Part shown: positions 27,449 through 38,063 of the stretch, one piece after another
Position numbering within the stretch: the stretch's first letter is position 1
Layout: each line of letters begins with the position of its first letter
Assembly (NCBI RefSeq): GCF_002742285.1
Contig: NZ_MDGM01000012.1
Span: 372,001 to 436,000, forward strand
Direction of reading: 5' to 3'
Length of the DNA stretch: 64,000 bases
Origin: Paramylibacter kogurei
GTDB lineage: Bacteria > Pseudomonadota > Alphaproteobacteria > Rhodobacterales > Rhodobacteraceae
Made by a program: the position numbers and the translations under genes
The notes under the pieces: model-generated
Told to the model about the DNA's origin: nothing
Databases searched by the model: none
What the model saw: only the letters and a program-made list of their open reading frames with translations

Positions 27449-30010
27449 CTAGCCTAATATTTTCCCAACGATTTCTGATGTGTCTTTCGACAGATTTTTA
27501 GTATCCGCAATGCGGCGCAATTGCCCCGTGATCAAGGTTTGGCGTTTCTTGTCATACCGTTTCCATGTTTCAAACAACCCCGCCATACGCGCGGTGGTTT
27601 GGGGATTAATGGCATCCAGTTTAATCAACCAATCGGCCAAGAATTGATAACCCTTGCCATCAATGCGATGGAACGCGGCGGGGTTCATGGCGAATGGGCC
27701 GATCAGGCTTCTGAACCTATTCGGGTTTTTCCAATTGAAATCGGGATGTGTGGCCAATTGTTGCACAATGTCCAGCCCCGCATCGGGCGTGGCACAGGAT
27801 GCTTGGATCGCGAACCATTTGTCCAAAACGATATTGTCTGATTTCCACTGGTCATAAAACGCCGCGGATTGCGTTTCACCCGCACCTGCGCGGATCAATG
27901 CGGCCAGTGCGGAAATTTGCAATGTCATGTTATCGGCATTGTCAAATTGTTTGGCGGCGGTTTTGCCCCCATCCAATTTGGTCAATAACCCAAGTGCAGT
28001 GCTTGCCAACGCGCGTTTGCCCGCCGCTTCCGCATCAGGGGAATAGGGGCCGTCAACCTGCATTGCTGTGTAAAGATTTGGCAGATCATCCGCCATTTTT
28101 TGCGCCATTGCCAAAGATAGCGCATTACGCGCGCCATAAATCGCATCGGGGTCTGGTTTTTCGCCCAATGCCACGATGGCGCTGGTGATTTCTTCTTCTG
28201 ATGGCAGACCAACCGCAAATGCGCGAAACGCGGGATCAAGCGTATCGTCAAGCGCCACCGCATGGATCGCATCCAAATACGCCGCATCAATCGCGCCATC
28301 GTTCAATGCCATATCCACCAACATATCGCTGGCATATGCGCTGCCTGCTTCCCATTTGTTGAACGGGTCGCTGTCATGGGCGAGCAGGAACGCACGCGTG
28401 GCGTTATCCACATCATGTTTCAAAATCACAGGTGCGGAAAACCCGCGCAAAATTGACGGCACTGGTTTTTCATCAAACGCGCCCAGATCAAAACTTTGCT
28501 CGCTTTGAGTTAATTCCAACAATTGTTTGGGTGCTGCCTCTGATCCATCACCTGCAAGCAAACCAACACGCACAGGGATCACCAGTGGCAATTTGTCAGG
28601 CTGTCCCGGTGTGGGTGGCGTGGATTGCGACAGGTGCAGCGTGTAACGCCCATTGGCGAATTCTTCGCGTACCTTCACAATGGGTGTGCCCGCTTGTGAA
28701 TACCAGCGTTTGAATTGCGCCAAATCACGCCCCGTTGCATCCTCGAACACGGCAATCCAATGTTCGATGGTACAGGCTTGCCCATCATGGCGATCGAAAT
28801 ACAGATCAAGCGCCTTGCGATAATTTTCATCGCCCACCAGCAGTTTTAACATGCCAATCACCTCGGCACCTTTTTCATATACGGTGGCGGTGTAAAAATT
28901 GTTGATCTCGATATATTCTTCGGGGCGCACGGGGTGGGCCAATGGGCCAGCGTCCTCGCGGAATTGACGCCCGCGCAATTGCAACACATCATCAATGCGT
29001 TTCACACCGTGGCTACGCATGTCGCCCGTGAATGTTTGATCGCGAAATACGGTCAAACCTTCCTTGAGGCAGAGCTGAAACCAATCGCGACAGGTGATGC
29101 GATTGCCCGTCCAGTTGTGAAAATATTCATGAGCGATAATGCCCTCGATCCGTTCAAAATCCACATCTGTTGCGGTTTCGGGGCTGGCCAAAACATATTT
29201 GGAATTGAAAATGTTCAATCCTTTGTTTTCCATCGCACCCATGTTGAAATCATCCACAGCGACGATCATGAATAAATCCAGATCATATTCGCGCCCGTAA
29301 ACCTCTTCGTCCCATTTCATGGATCGTTTCAGCGCATCCATCGCATAGGCGCATTTATCCTGATCGCCATCACGCACGAAAATTTGCAAATCGACATGGC
29401 GACCAGAGGCAGTGGTGAATGTATCGTCGTATGATTTCAAATCCCCTGCAACCAGCGCAAATAAATACGCAGGTTTGGGCCACGGGTCATGCCAAATTCC
29501 ATGCGCCAATTTATTGCCGTTGGATAACAACACCGGCGCGTCGCCTTTGATTTCAACATCAAATGTCGCCATCACATCGGGGCGGTCGGGGTAAAATGTG
29601 ATTTTACGAAAACCCTGTGCCTCGCATTGGGTGCAATACATGCCGTTTGACATATACAAACCCTCTAGCGCGGTATTGGCGGATGGGTTGATTTCAACCT
29701 CTGCCACCCAAACGAACCCATCTTGGGGCACCAGATCGGATGGGATTGTTAATCCTTCGGCATCTTGCAAAATTGCATCCGCTGGAATGGCGTTGCCATT
29801 GATGGATGCTGTGATCAATTTCAAATTGCGCCCATCCAGTTTCAAATCATGTGGCCCATCGGCGCGTGTTTCATTTGCGCGAAAGGTGATTTTTGACGTC
29901 ACACGCGTCGCCGTTGGATCCAGATCAAACGACAGCTTAACCGTATCCACCCAAAATGCGGGTTCTTGGTAATCGGACAGGCGAATCGTGGGGGCTTGGG
30001 TCGGGCGCAT
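27449..30010 (-). CDS. pepN: Aminopeptidase N (M1 family)
   Basis: A zinc metalloaminopeptidase of 853 residues that trims peptides in the cytoplasm. The start at 30010 follows GGAGAACATC. The exopeptidase motif GAMENKGLNIFN is followed by the zinc site in IIAHEYFHNWTGNRITCRDWFQLCLKEG, with the third ligand in the last Glu. The N-terminal beta domain has CTQCEAQGFRKITFYPDRPDV, typical of the bacterial PepN branch. The C-terminal helical domain is complete. It is divergent from malate synthase G across a 197-base gap. Confidence 0.96.
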   Translation of the reverse strand: MRPTQAPTIRLSDYQEPAFWVDTVKLSFDLDPTATRVTSKITFRANETRADGPHDLKLDGRNLKLITASINGNAIPADAILQDAEGLTIPSDLVPQDGFVWVAEVEINPSANTALEGLYMSNGMYCTQCEAQGFRKITFYPDRPDVMATFDVEIKGDAPVLLSNGNKLAHGIWHDPWPKPAYLFALVAGDLKSYDDTFTTASGRHVDLQIFVRDGDQDKCAYAMDALKRSMKWDEEVYGREYDLDLFMIVAVDDFNMGAMENKGLNIFNSKYVLASPETATDVDFERIEGIIAHEYFHNWTGNRITCRDWFQLCLKEGLTVFRDQTFTGDMRSHGVKRIDDVLQLRGRQFREDAGPLAHPVRPEEYIEINNFYTATVYEKGAEVIGMLKLLVGDENYRKALDLYFDRHDGQACTIEHWIAVFEDATGRDLAQFKRWYSQAGTPIVKVREEFANGRYTLHLSQSTPPTPGQPDKLPLVIPVRVGLLAGDGSEAAPKQLLELTQSEQSFDLGAFDEKPVPSILRGFSAPVILKHDVDNATRAFLLAHDSDPFNKWEAGSAYASDMLVDMALNDGAIDAAYLDAIHAVALDDTLDPAFRAFAVGLPSEEEITSAIVALGEKPDPDAIYGARNALSLAMAQKMADDLPNLYTAMQVDGPYSPDAEAAGKRALASTALGLLTKLDGGKTAAKQFDNADNMTLQISALAALIRAGAGETQSAAFYDQWKSDNIVLDKWFAIQASCATPDAGLDIVQQLATHPDFNWKNPNRFRSLIGPFAMNPAAFHRIDGKGYQFLADWLIKLDAINPQTTARMAGLFETWKRYDKKRQTLITGQLRRIADTKNLSKDTSEIVGKILG

Positions 30011-30081
30011 GATGTTCTCCGCAAAAATGATTTGGCACAAGATGATGGAAATTACGTCGGGACTTCAAGCGAATTAACGGC

Positions 30082-30129
30082 ATACAATGGTATACAATGG
30101 TTGAACTTGCGCGGTTCCCACTGTATTGC
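30082..30129 (+). promoter_or_regulatory. Tandem 10-base repeat and candidate promoter before glcB
   Basis: Two exact copies of ATACAATGGT stand head to tail at 30082-30091 and 30092-30101. The last base is also the first of TTGAAC (30101-30106), which with a 17-base spacer pairs with TATTGC at 30124-30129, a plausible -35/-10. The repeats would place a regulator directly next to the -35 element. The -10 is only a partial match. Confidence 0.4.
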
Positions 30130-30154
30130 ATAGATAAGCAAAACATTTCACGTT

Positions 30155-30181
30155 GTTTGTTTGCAGGAGGTGTAAACAAAC
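30155..30181 (+). promoter_or_regulatory. 27-base imperfect palindrome upstream of glcB
   Basis: Arms GTTTGTTTGCA (30155-30165) and TGTAAACAAAC (30171-30181) are inverted repeats with one mismatch, around a five-base GGAGG centre. It lies 27 bases before the malate synthase ATG. It could be a dimer-binding operator: the TTTGCA-type half resembles sites of RamB/ScfR-type carbon regulators as I recall them. It could also be an RNA hairpin in the leader. Confidence 0.4.
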
Positions 30182-30207
30182 CGCGTTCCATCTTGAGGAG
30201 AATTCAC

Positions 30208-32346
30208 ATGTCGCGCAGCGAAAAATTTGGATTACAGATCGACGATCAAATGGTTGATTTCGTCGAAAACCAAGCCATCCCAGGAACGGGCATTACATCT
30301 GATACATTCTGGAAAGGTCTGTCCGATCTGGTGCACACGATGGGCCCCAAAAATCGTGATCTGTTGAATGACCGCACAGAGATGAAAGCACAGATTGATG
30401 CATGGCACGTTCAAAACCGTGGCAAGCCCCATGATTTTGACGCATATAAATCTTTCCTAACCGAAATTGGTTATCTGGTGCCACAGGGCGATGATTTCGC
30501 CATTGAAACCGCGAATGTTGATCCTGAGATTGCATCTGTACCGGGCGCACAATTGGTGGTTCCGATTATGAATGCGCGATATGCGCTGAATGCGGGCAAT
30601 GCGCGTTGGGGTTCATTATATGATGCGCTCTATGGCACCAACGCCATGGGCAGCACGCCATCTGGCAAAGGATACGATGCAGCGCGCGGGGCAGAGGTGA
30701 TCGCATGGGCAAAATCGTTCCTTGATGACGCATTCCCATTGGCTGCGGGTGGTCATGGCGACATTTCGGGATACCGCGTGAGCGGTGGTGCATTGCTCAC
30801 CGATGATACGGGTCTTGCCGATCCATCACAATTTGCAGGCTATCGCGGGGATGCGGATGCGCCAACAGCGATCCTGTTGAAAAACAACGGGCTGCATGTG
30901 GAATTGCAAATCAATCGCGACCATCCCATTGGTGGCGCCGATGGGGCAGGGATTGCCGATATTTTGCTGGAATCCGCCATGTCTGCGATCATGGATTGCG
31001 AAGATTCCGTCGCCGCTGTGGATGCGGAGGACAAGGTTTTGGCCTATTCCAATTGGCTTGGCCTGATGAAGGGCGATTTGTCCGACAGTTTTGAAAAGGG
31101 TGGCAAAACCGTCACCCGTACGTTGAACCCTGATCGTGAATATACCGCCCCTGATGGTGGTAACATCACGCTCAAAGGGCGTTCATTGATGTTGGTACGC
31201 AACGTTGGGCATTTGATGACCAACCCTGCGATTTTGGACAAGGATGGTCTTGAAATCGGCGAAGGCTTGATGGATGCCATGGTCACAACCCTGATCGCCA
31301 TTCACGATTTCAAACGCGAGTCTGGCAACTCGGTCATGGGATCGATGTATGTGGTGAAACCCAAAATGCACGGCCCAATCGAAGTGGCATTTGCGGATGA
31401 GATTTTCACGCATGTGGAATCTGCGCTGGGCTTGCCGCAATACACGGTAAAGCTGGGCATCATGGACGAAGAACGTCGCACCACTGTGAACCTGAAGGAA
31501 TGTATTCGTGCGGCGAAAAACCGTGTGGCGTTTATCAACACAGGGTTTTTGGATCGCACGGGCGATGAAATTCATACATCCATGGAAATGGGGCCGTTTT
31601 TGCGCAAGGGCGACATTAAAAACGAACCTTGGATTGGTGCGTATGAGGATCAAAATGTTGATGTGGGGCTGGCCTGTGGTTTGCATGGTGTCGCACAGAT
31701 CGGCAAGGGCATGTGGGCCATGCCCGATTTGATGGATGCGATGCTGGATCAAAAAATCGGCCACCCGCAATCAGGTGCAAACTGCGCATGGGTGCCAAGC
31801 CCAACAGCGGCCACATTGCACGCCACCCATTATCACAAGGTTGACGTGATGGCGCGCCAGGAAGAGTTGTTAAAACAAGGTGCACGCGCATCTGTGGATA
31901 CGATTTTGCAGGTTCCCGTGGCACAGGGGCAAAACTGGTCAGACGATGAAATCACCGCAGAGGTGGAAAACAACGCCCAAGGGATTTTGGGCTATGTTGT
32001 GCGCTGGGTCGATGCGGGTGTTGGCTGTTCCAAAGTGCCCGATATTAACAATATCGGCCTGATGGAAGATCGCGCAACATGCCGCATTTCATCGCAACAT
32101 ATCGCCAACTGGCTCCACCACGGGGTGGTGAGCCAAGGTCAGGTGATGGACATCATGCAACGCATGGCCGTGGTGGTTGATGAACAAAACGCAGGCGATC
32201 CAACCTATGTGCCAATGGCGCCCGATTATACGGGCATCGCATTTCAGGCGGCATGTGATCTGGTGTTCTTGGGCACGGTTCAGCCCGCTGGATACACCGA
32301 GCCAATTTTGCATGCACGCCGATTAGAGCTAAAATCCAAAGCATAA
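30208..32346 (+). CDS. glcB: Malate synthase G
   Basis: Condenses glyoxylate with acetyl-CoA to malate, in the glyoxylate shunt or after glycolate oxidation. It has 712 residues, the size of the large G isoform. Start 30208 is preceded by TTGAGGAGAATT. Family segments include [43 protein letters not shown] and [19 protein letters not shown], plus [16 protein letters not shown]. The late block [22 protein letters not shown] precedes the C-terminal cap. Isocitrate lyase is not in the window. The upstream region has repeat and palindrome elements, and a strong terminator follows. Confidence 0.97.
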   Translation: MSRSEKFGLQIDDQMVDFVENQAIPGTGITSDTFWKGLSDLVHTMGPKNRDLLNDRTEMKAQIDAWHVQNRGKPHDFDAYKSFLTEIGYLVPQGDDFAIETANVDPEIASVPGAQLVVPIMNARYALNAGNARWGSLYDALYGTNAMGSTPSGKGYDAARGAEVIAWAKSFLDDAFPLAAGGHGDISGYRVSGGALLTDDTGLADPSQFAGYRGDADAPTAILLKNNGLHVELQINRDHPIGGADGAGIADILLESAMSAIMDCEDSVAAVDAEDKVLAYSNWLGLMKGDLSDSFEKGGKTVTRTLNPDREYTAPDGGNITLKGRSLMLVRNVGHLMTNPAILDKDGLEIGEGLMDAMVTTLIAIHDFKRESGNSVMGSMYVVKPKMHGPIEVAFADEIFTHVESALGLPQYTVKLGIMDEERRTTVNLKECIRAAKNRVAFINTGFLDRTGDEIHTSMEMGPFLRKGDIKNEPWIGAYEDQNVDVGLACGLHGVAQIGKGMWAMPDLMDAMLDQKIGHPQSGANCAWVPSPTAATLHATHYHKVDVMARQEELLKQGARASVDTILQVPVAQGQNWSDDEITAEVENNAQGILGYVVRWVDAGVGCSKVPDINNIGLMEDRATCRISSQHIANWLHHGVVSQGQVMDIMQRMAVVVDEQNAGDPTYVPMAPDYTGIAFQAACDLVFLGTVQPAGYTEPILHARRLELKSKA

Positions 32347-32352
32347 CATTTC

Positions 32353-32380
32353 AAACGCGCCATGAATTTGGCGCGTTTTA
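32353..32380 (+). terminator. Rho-independent terminator after glcB
   Basis: A perfect 10-base stem, AAACGCGCCA at 32353-32362 and TGGCGCGTTT at 32369-32378, with a six-base loop ends in TTTTA. It starts seven bases after the glcB stop, and its right edge touches the stop codon of the convergent membrane protein gene. Confidence 0.85.
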
Positions 32381-33118
32381 CGTTTGCGCCCAAGGCGGTG
32401 CGGCAAGGATCAAATGTGTGAGTGTCGCATCAAACGCATAAAACCCCCAATGACAGCTAAACGCCCAGCGAAATCCATTGCGCAATCGTAAATACAGATA
32501 CGGCAATAACGCCCCAAACGCCGTGGCACCGATTGTAAATCGTGCAACATAAAGCGGTGTAAAGCCATCAAGTGCCAGCAATAAATGAAACCCGCCAAAG
32601 GCCACTGCCATTGCAATCGCAATTGTGCGGATCGAAAATTTTGCACGCGCCGCAGTGAAGATCAACACCATCACAATGGCTTGTTGAAACAAAATATCCG
32701 CGGTTTTTGGTAAATAATACCATGCCGTTGCAAACATGAATTCGGGCGGGTTTTCGGGCGCGCGGATCACCGACACGGATGGCAGTACAGGTAAAAAATA
32801 CACCACGAACAACCCAAACCCATCAAGAATTGGCAAAAGGTACAATGCCTCGCGGTGTAAAATTGTTTTGTTCACCACGCTTGATAACAGTCGCCAAAAC
32901 AATGCCACCGTGGCGATGGCCCAGCCGACGTAAAATAACGCGAATAGTATCGGTGCATCGTTATAGCCGCTGTCCAACCCCAGCCAATCGACCAGATAAT
33001 AATACAGTTGGCTTGAAACCACCCACAACACCGCCACGATGATCAATGCCTTGAAAACGGGCCAAACTTCGGCTTTGCGATCCATTGAATTTTGTGTGTT
33101 GTCAAATGTGTTGGTCAT
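32378..33118 (-). CDS. Polytopic membrane protein of unknown family
   Basis: From the ATG at 33118 this gives 246 residues with about seven hydrophobic segments. The first is WPVFKALIIVAVLWVVSSQLYYY, and others include LYLLPILDGFGLFVVYFL, AIVMVLIFTAARAKF and AIAMAVAFGGFHLLLAL. A short polar N-terminus precedes them. There are no cofactor motifs that I recognise. The A-F-G-G-F-H turn and the paired helices are compatible with a small transporter or an intramembrane enzyme, but nothing decides this. The start is uncertain, since the ATG at 33085 (MDRKAEV) is equally possible. Confidence 0.6.
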   Translation of the reverse strand: MTNTFDNTQNSMDRKAEVWPVFKALIIVAVLWVVSSQLYYYLVDWLGLDSGYNDAPILFALFYVGWAIATVALFWRLLSSVVNKTILHREALYLLPILDGFGLFVVYFLPVLPSVSVIRAPENPPEFMFATAWYYLPKTADILFQQAIVMVLIFTAARAKFSIRTIAIAMAVAFGGFHLLLALDGFTPLYVARFTIGATAFGALLPYLYLRLRNGFRWAFSCHWGFYAFDATLTHLILAAPPWAQT

Positions 33119-33309
33119 GCCAAATTCCAAAACTACGGCTGTTACCAACCCGAAACTGTCTTTTATCGCGCAAACAATGTCTTGAACAGTCTTGTTAGAA
33201 TTCGGCCACGCGCCCATCGATGATCCATGACGCAACGTAGAAATTATTCTTGTTCCCACCGTGCAATCCGCATGCCAATATCCCTGAAATCGTGTTTTTG
33301 GGAGGATTC

Positions 33310-34167
33310 ATGGATATTCTGGTCAAAGTATTTTTGCCGCTTTCGTTGGCAATTATTATGCTCAGCCTTGGTGTTGGACTGACACTTGGTGATTTTAAAC
33401 GTGTTGCGCAACGCAAATGGGCATTTGCAATTGGTGCGGTGTTTCAAGTGTTGTTGGTGCCGCTTTGTGCTTTTGTTGCCATCAAGATTTTTGGCCTGAC
33501 GGGTGAATTGGCAGCAGGGGTGATGTTATTGTCATTTTGCCCAGGGGGGTCCACATCAAATATCGTTACACGGTTGGCGCGTGGCGATGTTGCGCTGTCG
33601 GTTTCTTTGACGGCGGTGGTATCGTTATTATCGATCATTACAGTGCCAATGTTTATCGGCTGGGCGGTGGTGCATTTCATGGGTGAAGATGTTCCCGATG
33701 TTTCAATATCTTCGCTGGCTATCGCGCTGTTTTTGATCACCACACTGCCTGTGATTATCGGCATGTTGATCCGCAAATATGCACTTGATTTTGCCATTCG
33801 CGCAGAACCGATTTTGGTGAAAATCGCATCCGCTTTGTTTGGTGTGATCATCCTTGCCGCATTGGCCAGCAATTGGACGTTGTTCAAGGAAAACCTGCCC
33901 ACGCTTGGCCCGGTATTGTTAACGATCCTGATTGTGATGATGTTCTCTGGCTTGGCCTTTTCGGCATTGGCTGGATTAACATGGGGCGAGCGCAAAACAA
34001 TCGCAATTGAGGTGGGCATTCAAAACGGCACGCTTGGCATCACACTTGCCCCACTGATCGTTGGGGTAAGCGCGGGCATTCCAGCACTTGCGCTGCCATC
34101 AGCGGTGTATGGTATTTTGATGTATGTGGTGGCGTTCCCGTTCGTTTTGTGGATCCGCAACAAATAA
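33310..34167 (+). CDS. Bile acid:sodium symporter (BASS) family transporter
   Basis: A 285-residue membrane transporter with about nine or ten segments, starting behind a perfect GGAGGA site. The family signature LLSFCPGGSTSNIVTRLARGDVALS is near residue 75, and the second half has IEVGIQNGTLGITLAPLIVG, the pattern of the second crossed-helix motif. Bacterial BASS members move organic anions such as pantoate or 2-oxoacids with sodium; the substrate here is unknown. It stands alone, convergent with ureG. Confidence 0.88.
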   Translation: MDILVKVFLPLSLAIIMLSLGVGLTLGDFKRVAQRKWAFAIGAVFQVLLVPLCAFVAIKIFGLTGELAAGVMLLSFCPGGSTSNIVTRLARGDVALSVSLTAVVSLLSIITVPMFIGWAVVHFMGEDVPDVSISSLAIALFLITTLPVIIGMLIRKYALDFAIRAEPILVKIASALFGVIILAALASNWTLFKENLPTLGPVLLTILIVMMFSGLAFSALAGLTWGERKTIAIEVGIQNGTLGITLAPLIVGVSAGIPALALPSAVYGILMYVVAFPFVLWIRNK

Positions 34168-34183
34168 AATCGGGATGGGGGTG

Positions 34184-34798
34184 TTATGCCCCCAACCCAC
34201 CGATGCGTTTTAACGCATCAACAATTTCATCAACACCTGTGCCCGATTTTAGATCGGCAAAGAAAAATGGTTTGTCCCCGCGTTGTGCGGCGGCATCCGT
34301 GTTCATCACATCAAGTGATACATCCACATGGGGGGCAAGGCTGGTTTTATTGATTATCAAGATATCGGATCGGGTGATGCCCGGGCCACCCTTGCGCGGG
34401 ATTTCTTCGCCCATGGCAACATCAATGACATAGATCGTGATATCGGCCAATTCGGGGCTAAACGTGGCGGCCAGATTATCGCCTCCACTTTCGATCAATA
34501 CCAATTCCAAATCGGGAAATGCCGTGTTCAAATCGTCAATCGCGGCCAAGTTCATGGATGCATCTTCGCGAATGGCGGTATGGGGACAGCCCCCCGTTTC
34601 CACACCGCGAATACGTTCCAGTGGCAACACCTGTTTGCGCATCAGATATTCCGCATCCTCGGTGGTGTAGATATCATTGGTGATCGCCGCCATGGAACAA
34701 TGCGGTGCCAAGGTTTTGCACAGCATTTCGGTTAATGTGGTTTTGCCCGCGCCAACGGGGCCACCAATGCCAACGCGCAATGGGCCATTATTATTCAT
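34184..34798 (-). CDS. ureG: Urease accessory GTPase UreG
   Basis: A SIMIBI-class GTPase of 204 residues that drives nickel delivery to urease. The P-loop [11 protein letters not shown] is at the N-terminus. [17 protein letters not shown] holds the C-P-H nickel motif of the family, [17 protein letters not shown] is the switch region, and [12 protein letters not shown] supplies the N-K-x-D-like base recognition. Its start overlaps the ureF stop by four bases. It is the last gene of the urea operon and ends 16 bases before the BASS transporter stop on the other strand. Confidence 0.97.
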   Translation of the reverse strand: MNNNGPLRVGIGGPVGAGKTTLTEMLCKTLAPHCSMAAITNDIYTTEDAEYLMRKQVLPLERIRGVETGGCPHTAIREDASMNLAAIDDLNTAFPDLELVLIESGGDNLAATFSPELADITIYVIDVAMGEEIPRKGGPGITRSDILIINKTSLAPHVDVSLDVMNTDAAAQRGDKPFFFADLKSGTGVDEIVDALKRIGGLGA

Positions 34799-35436
34799 GT
34801 GCGAAAAATCCTTGTGGTCATATTTTCATGTTTCATAGATGCGATATCGGACCAAAAGCAGGCCGATCCCAAATCATCAAGGCTTGCGGTTTCTGCCTGT
34901 TTTGCGATGTCATCAATTTGATCAAACAATGCGTGCAACACCCGTTGCCCATCGGTTTGGCCAAGCGGGATGAACCGCACACCAGCGGCGATGATATTGG
35001 CGGCAAAGCTGTGCAAATAAAGCGGGATTAGATCGTTCAATGGCACATCCTCGCGCCGCGCCGCCACACCCAATGCCACGGGCAGGGGCATCGCGGAAAT
35101 ATCATGGCCAGTGATTGCAGATGTAACCTTAGCAAAGGCCGCACCTTGGGCCGTGGTTTCCAAATGACGCTCGGCACTGGGGGATAGGGCAATCGCCAAA
35201 TCGCACAGTTCCGTTAACGCATCACCATCCGCGCGATAAGCATGGGCCAGCAGGATCGCATCATTGCGCCCCGCGCCATATTGCAACACGTCTGACAGCC
35301 AGATTTGCAAGCTATGCGCATCATGCACATCGCCTGCATCAATCGCATATTCCAAACCGTGGCTGTAGGAATAAGCCCCAATGGGATAGCTGGGCGAAAG
35401 CCATGCCAACAATTTATGCGCAGAATTAGTGCTCAT
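34795..35436 (-). CDS. ureF: Urease accessory protein UreF
   Basis: A 213-residue helical protein that bridges UreD/urease and UreG and gates GTP hydrolysis. I start at 35436 ([18 protein letters not shown]), which gives the canonical N-terminus [21 protein letters not shown]. [24 protein letters not shown] is the conserved C-terminal block. The first 11 bases overlap the end of ureE, so the two are translationally coupled. Confidence 0.94.
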   Translation of the reverse strand: MSTNSAHKLLAWLSPSYPIGAYSYSHGLEYAIDAGDVHDAHSLQIWLSDVLQYGAGRNDAILLAHAYRADGDALTELCDLAIALSPSAERHLETTAQGAAFAKVTSAITGHDISAMPLPVALGVAARREDVPLNDLIPLYLHSFAANIIAAGVRFIPLGQTDGQRVLHALFDQIDDIAKQAETASLDDLGSACFWSDIASMKHENMTTRIFRT

Positions 35437-35872
35437 GGCTATGTGTGCGCCCATGCCCATATGCGCCGCCTTCTGGGTTAAACGGTGCGGTGATATCATC
35501 AACCGTTGCGCCCAGATGTTCCAACATATCGCGAATGGTGTGATCGACGCGCAGGATCAAATGATCCTCGTGAATTTCACAGGGCAGGTGGCGGTTGCCC
35601 ACATGCCACGCAACGCGGATCAAATGATGAGGATCACTGGCCGTGGCCTTCATCAACGGTTCATTGGCTGCACACACGCGCACATGGCGCCCGTCCTCTA
35701 ACAACAGGTCATTGCCATCGCGCAACTCCACCACCTTGGGCAGATCAAGCAGAAATTCAAACCCGTTATCACAGATCAGCGCAATACGACGACGAAACCG
35801 ATCATCGTAATTCAGCGTGACCGTATCAACGGGGGCATCATGGGAATGGGTAACGGAGGTGGCGCGTATCAT
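35426..35872 (-). CDS. ureE: Urease accessory nickel chaperone UreE
   Basis: A 148-residue metallochaperone. The start at 35872 (MIRATSVTHSHD) lies one base after the stop of the DUF4375 gene and follows a GGGA site. The N-terminal part has DRFRRRIAL and LLDLPKVVELRDGNDLLLEDGRHV, the C-terminal part WHVGNRHLPCEIHEDHLIL with the interface nickel histidine. A modest His tail ([10 protein letters not shown]) is present. The order ureC, DUF4375, ureE, ureF, ureG is continuous. Confidence 0.94.
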   Translation of the reverse strand: MIRATSVTHSHDAPVDTVTLNYDDRFRRRIALICDNGFEFLLDLPKVVELRDGNDLLLEDGRHVRVCAANEPLMKATASDPHHLIRVAWHVGNRHLPCEIHEDHLILRVDHTIRDMLEHLGATVDDITAPFNPEGGAYGHGRTHSHEH

Positions 35873-35873
35873 A

Positions 35874-36344
35874 TCAATATCCCGCATATCTATCGGCAAA
35901 GGGTACGTATTTTGGCAATCGGCGAAACAATTGATCGGTATCCGCCAAAGCATCGAATTCTTTGTCAAGATCATCGAATGTGACCTTTGGATTTAATTGA
36001 TCCAACAATGGTTCGCGTTCCAATTTATCAAACGGATAAGGATCGCCCATGCGTGCCATTGCGGTTGCAACCACATCTGCCACTTCGGGCATGCCAATGG
36101 CGGTGAAACCTTCAATTGCCTCTGGTACGGTGGTAGAGGTGGAATTGAAAAAATACTGATCAAAACCACCATTGACGAGTTCGATATGAAGCCAATGGAT
36201 CGTATAAAGATGCACGGCCTTCACAGGGATTTTGCGAATGCTTTTCAACCACTTTTTACGCCCGTTGTAAAAATCAAACTGGTCGTAATATTCCATATAG
36301 AATTCAGGATATTTGCGTGGTGCGTGAAACAGGCTTCGAAACAT
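35874..36344 (-). CDS. DUF4375 (DMP19-like) protein inside the urease operon
   Basis: A 156-residue soluble protein that I recognise as DUF4375/DMP19-like from the block HIELVNGGFDQYFFNSTS and the following EAIEGFTAIGMPEVADVV helix. It begins ten bases after ureC and ends one base before the ureE start, so it is a full member of the operon rather than a stray insertion. DMP19 of Neisseria is described as a DNA-mimic protein; most relatives are uncharacterised. It is not a standard urease component. The N-terminus is basic and aromatic (FHAPRKYPEFYMEYYDQF), and the C-terminus is acidic. Confidence 0.78.
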   Translation of the reverse strand: MFRSLFHAPRKYPEFYMEYYDQFDFYNGRKKWLKSIRKIPVKAVHLYTIHWLHIELVNGGFDQYFFNSTSTTVPEAIEGFTAIGMPEVADVVATAMARMGDPYPFDKLEREPLLDQLNPKVTFDDLDKEFDALADTDQLFRRLPKYVPFADRYAGY

Positions 36345-36353
36345 TAACTTTCC

Positions 36354-38063
36354 TCAAAACATAAAATATCGCTGCGCCATGGGCAGCTCGCTTGCCGGCT
36401 CACAGGTGAGCAATTCACCGTCCGCGCGGACCTCGTATGTTTCGGGGTTCACCTCCACTTGTGGTTTTGCGCTGTTCATCACCATATCCGATTTGCCGAT
36501 ATTGCGGGTATTTTTGACCGCAACCGTGGATTTGGCAAGTCCCAGCGTGTTTCCAATATCATTGGCATGTGCTGCCTCGGACACAAACAGGACGGCGGAA
36601 TTTTCCACCGCACGCCCCATCGCGCCAAACATTTGTCGCGTATAAACGGGTTGGGGTGTGGGGATGGATGCGTTTGGATCGCCCATTTGTGCCACCGCGA
36701 TCATTCCACCAAGCAACACCATTTCAGGTTTCACCCCAAAAAACGCAGGGTCCCACAACACCAGATCGGCGCGTTTGCCAACGGCGATAGAACCAATATG
36801 TTGGCTGATCCCATGGGCAATCGCAGGGTTGATCGTGTATTTCGCGATATAGCGTTTCACGCGGAAATTATCATTATCCCCGGTTTCTTCGGGCAGACGC
36901 CCGCGTTGTACTTTCATCTTATGGGCGGTTTGCCATGTGCGAATGGCAACCTCGCCCACACGCCCCATGGCTTGGCTGTCTGATGCAATGATCGAAAACG
37001 CGCCCATATCATGGAGGATATCTTCCGCTGCAATGGTTTCCCTGCGGATGCGGGATTCGGCGAATGCGACATCCTCTGGGATGGATTTATCCAGATGGTG
37101 ACAGACCATCAGCATATCCAAATGTTCCTCAAGCGTATTCACCGTATAAGGGCGCGTGGGGTTGGTGGATGATGGGATCACATGTTCTTCGCCGCATACT
37201 TTGATAATATCGGGGGCATGGCCGCCACCCGCACCCTCGGTATGGAACGCATGGATCGTGCGCCCTTTCATCGCCGCCACGGTGTTTTCAACAAACCCGC
37301 TTTCGTTCAACGTGTCTGTATGGATCATCACCTGAACATCCATGTCATCCGCCACGGACAGGCAGCAATCAATCGCGGCGGGCGTCGTGCCCCAATCCTC
37401 GTGCAGTTTCATCGCACAAGCGCCCGCATTAACCATTTCGACCAAGGCTTCAGGCTGGCTCGCGTTGCCCTTGGACGAAAGGCCAATGTTCATGGGCACA
37501 GCGTCCAGCGATTGTAACATCCGCCCGATATGCCAAGGCCCCGGTGTGCAGGTGGTGGCAAGGGTGCCATGTGCTGGCCCTGTGCCCCCGCCCAACATCG
37601 TCGTCATGCCAGAATGCAACGCATCCTCGATCTGTTGTGGACAGATAAAATGGATATGTGAATCAAACCCACCCGCGGTGAGGATTTTTCCCTCGCCCGC
37701 GATAATTTCGGTGCCCGGGCCAATGATGATATCCACACCCGATTGGGTGTCGGGATTACCCGCCTTGCCAATGCCTGCAATGCGCCCATCAAACAGGGCA
37801 ACATCGGCCTTATAAATTCCCGTGCTATCCACGATCAGCGCATTGGTGATAACCGTATCTACCGCACCATTTGCACGTGTCACTTGCGATTGCCCCATGC
37901 CATCACGAATAACCTTGCCCCCACCAAATTTGACCTCTTCACCATAGGTCGTCAAATCGCGTTCAACCTCGATAAATAATTCTGTATCGGCTAGGCGAAT
38001 TTTATCGCCCGTGGTGGGGCCATACATATCGGCATATGCACCGCGTGAAATTTTGCTTGGCAT
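36354..38063 (-). CDS. ureC: Urease alpha (catalytic) subunit
   Basis: The nickel amidohydrolase that splits urea to ammonia and carbamate. It has 569 residues. The bridging carbamylated lysine is in [15 protein letters not shown]. Nickel and catalytic histidines lie in [31 protein letters not shown] and the flap [33 protein letters not shown] holds the last metal Asp. The start shares a base with the ureB stop. All key residues I can place are intact. Confidence 0.98.
   Translation of the reverse strand: MPSKISRGAYADMYGPTTGDKIRLADTELFIEVERDLTTYGEEVKFGGGKVIRDGMGQSQVTRANGAVDTVITNALIVDSTGIYKADVALFDGRIAGIGKAGNPDTQSGVDIIIGPGTEIIAGEGKILTAGGFDSHIHFICPQQIEDALHSGMTTMLGGGTGPAHGTLATTCTPGPWHIGRMLQSLDAVPMNIGLSSKGNASQPEALVEMVNAGACAMKLHEDWGTTPAAIDCCLSVADDMDVQVMIHTDTLNESGFVENTVAAMKGRTIHAFHTEGAGGGHAPDIIKVCGEEHVIPSSTNPTRPYTVNTLEEHLDMLMVCHHLDKSIPEDVAFAESRIRRETIAAEDILHDMGAFSIIASDSQAMGRVGEVAIRTWQTAHKMKVQRGRLPEETGDNDNFRVKRYIAKYTINPAIAHGISQHIGSIAVGKRADLVLWDPAFFGVKPEMVLLGGMIAVAQMGDPNASIPTPQPVYTRQMFGAMGRAVENSAVLFVSEAAHANDIGNTLGLAKSTVAVKNTRNIGKSDMVMNSAKPQVEVNPETYEVRADGELLTCEPASELPMAQRYFMF

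Noticed and set aside
34176-34194. Hairpin TGGGGG/CCCCCA between the BASS transporter and ureG
   Set aside because: It has only a six-base stem, includes the ureG stop codon and lacks a T tract, so it is not supported as a terminator.
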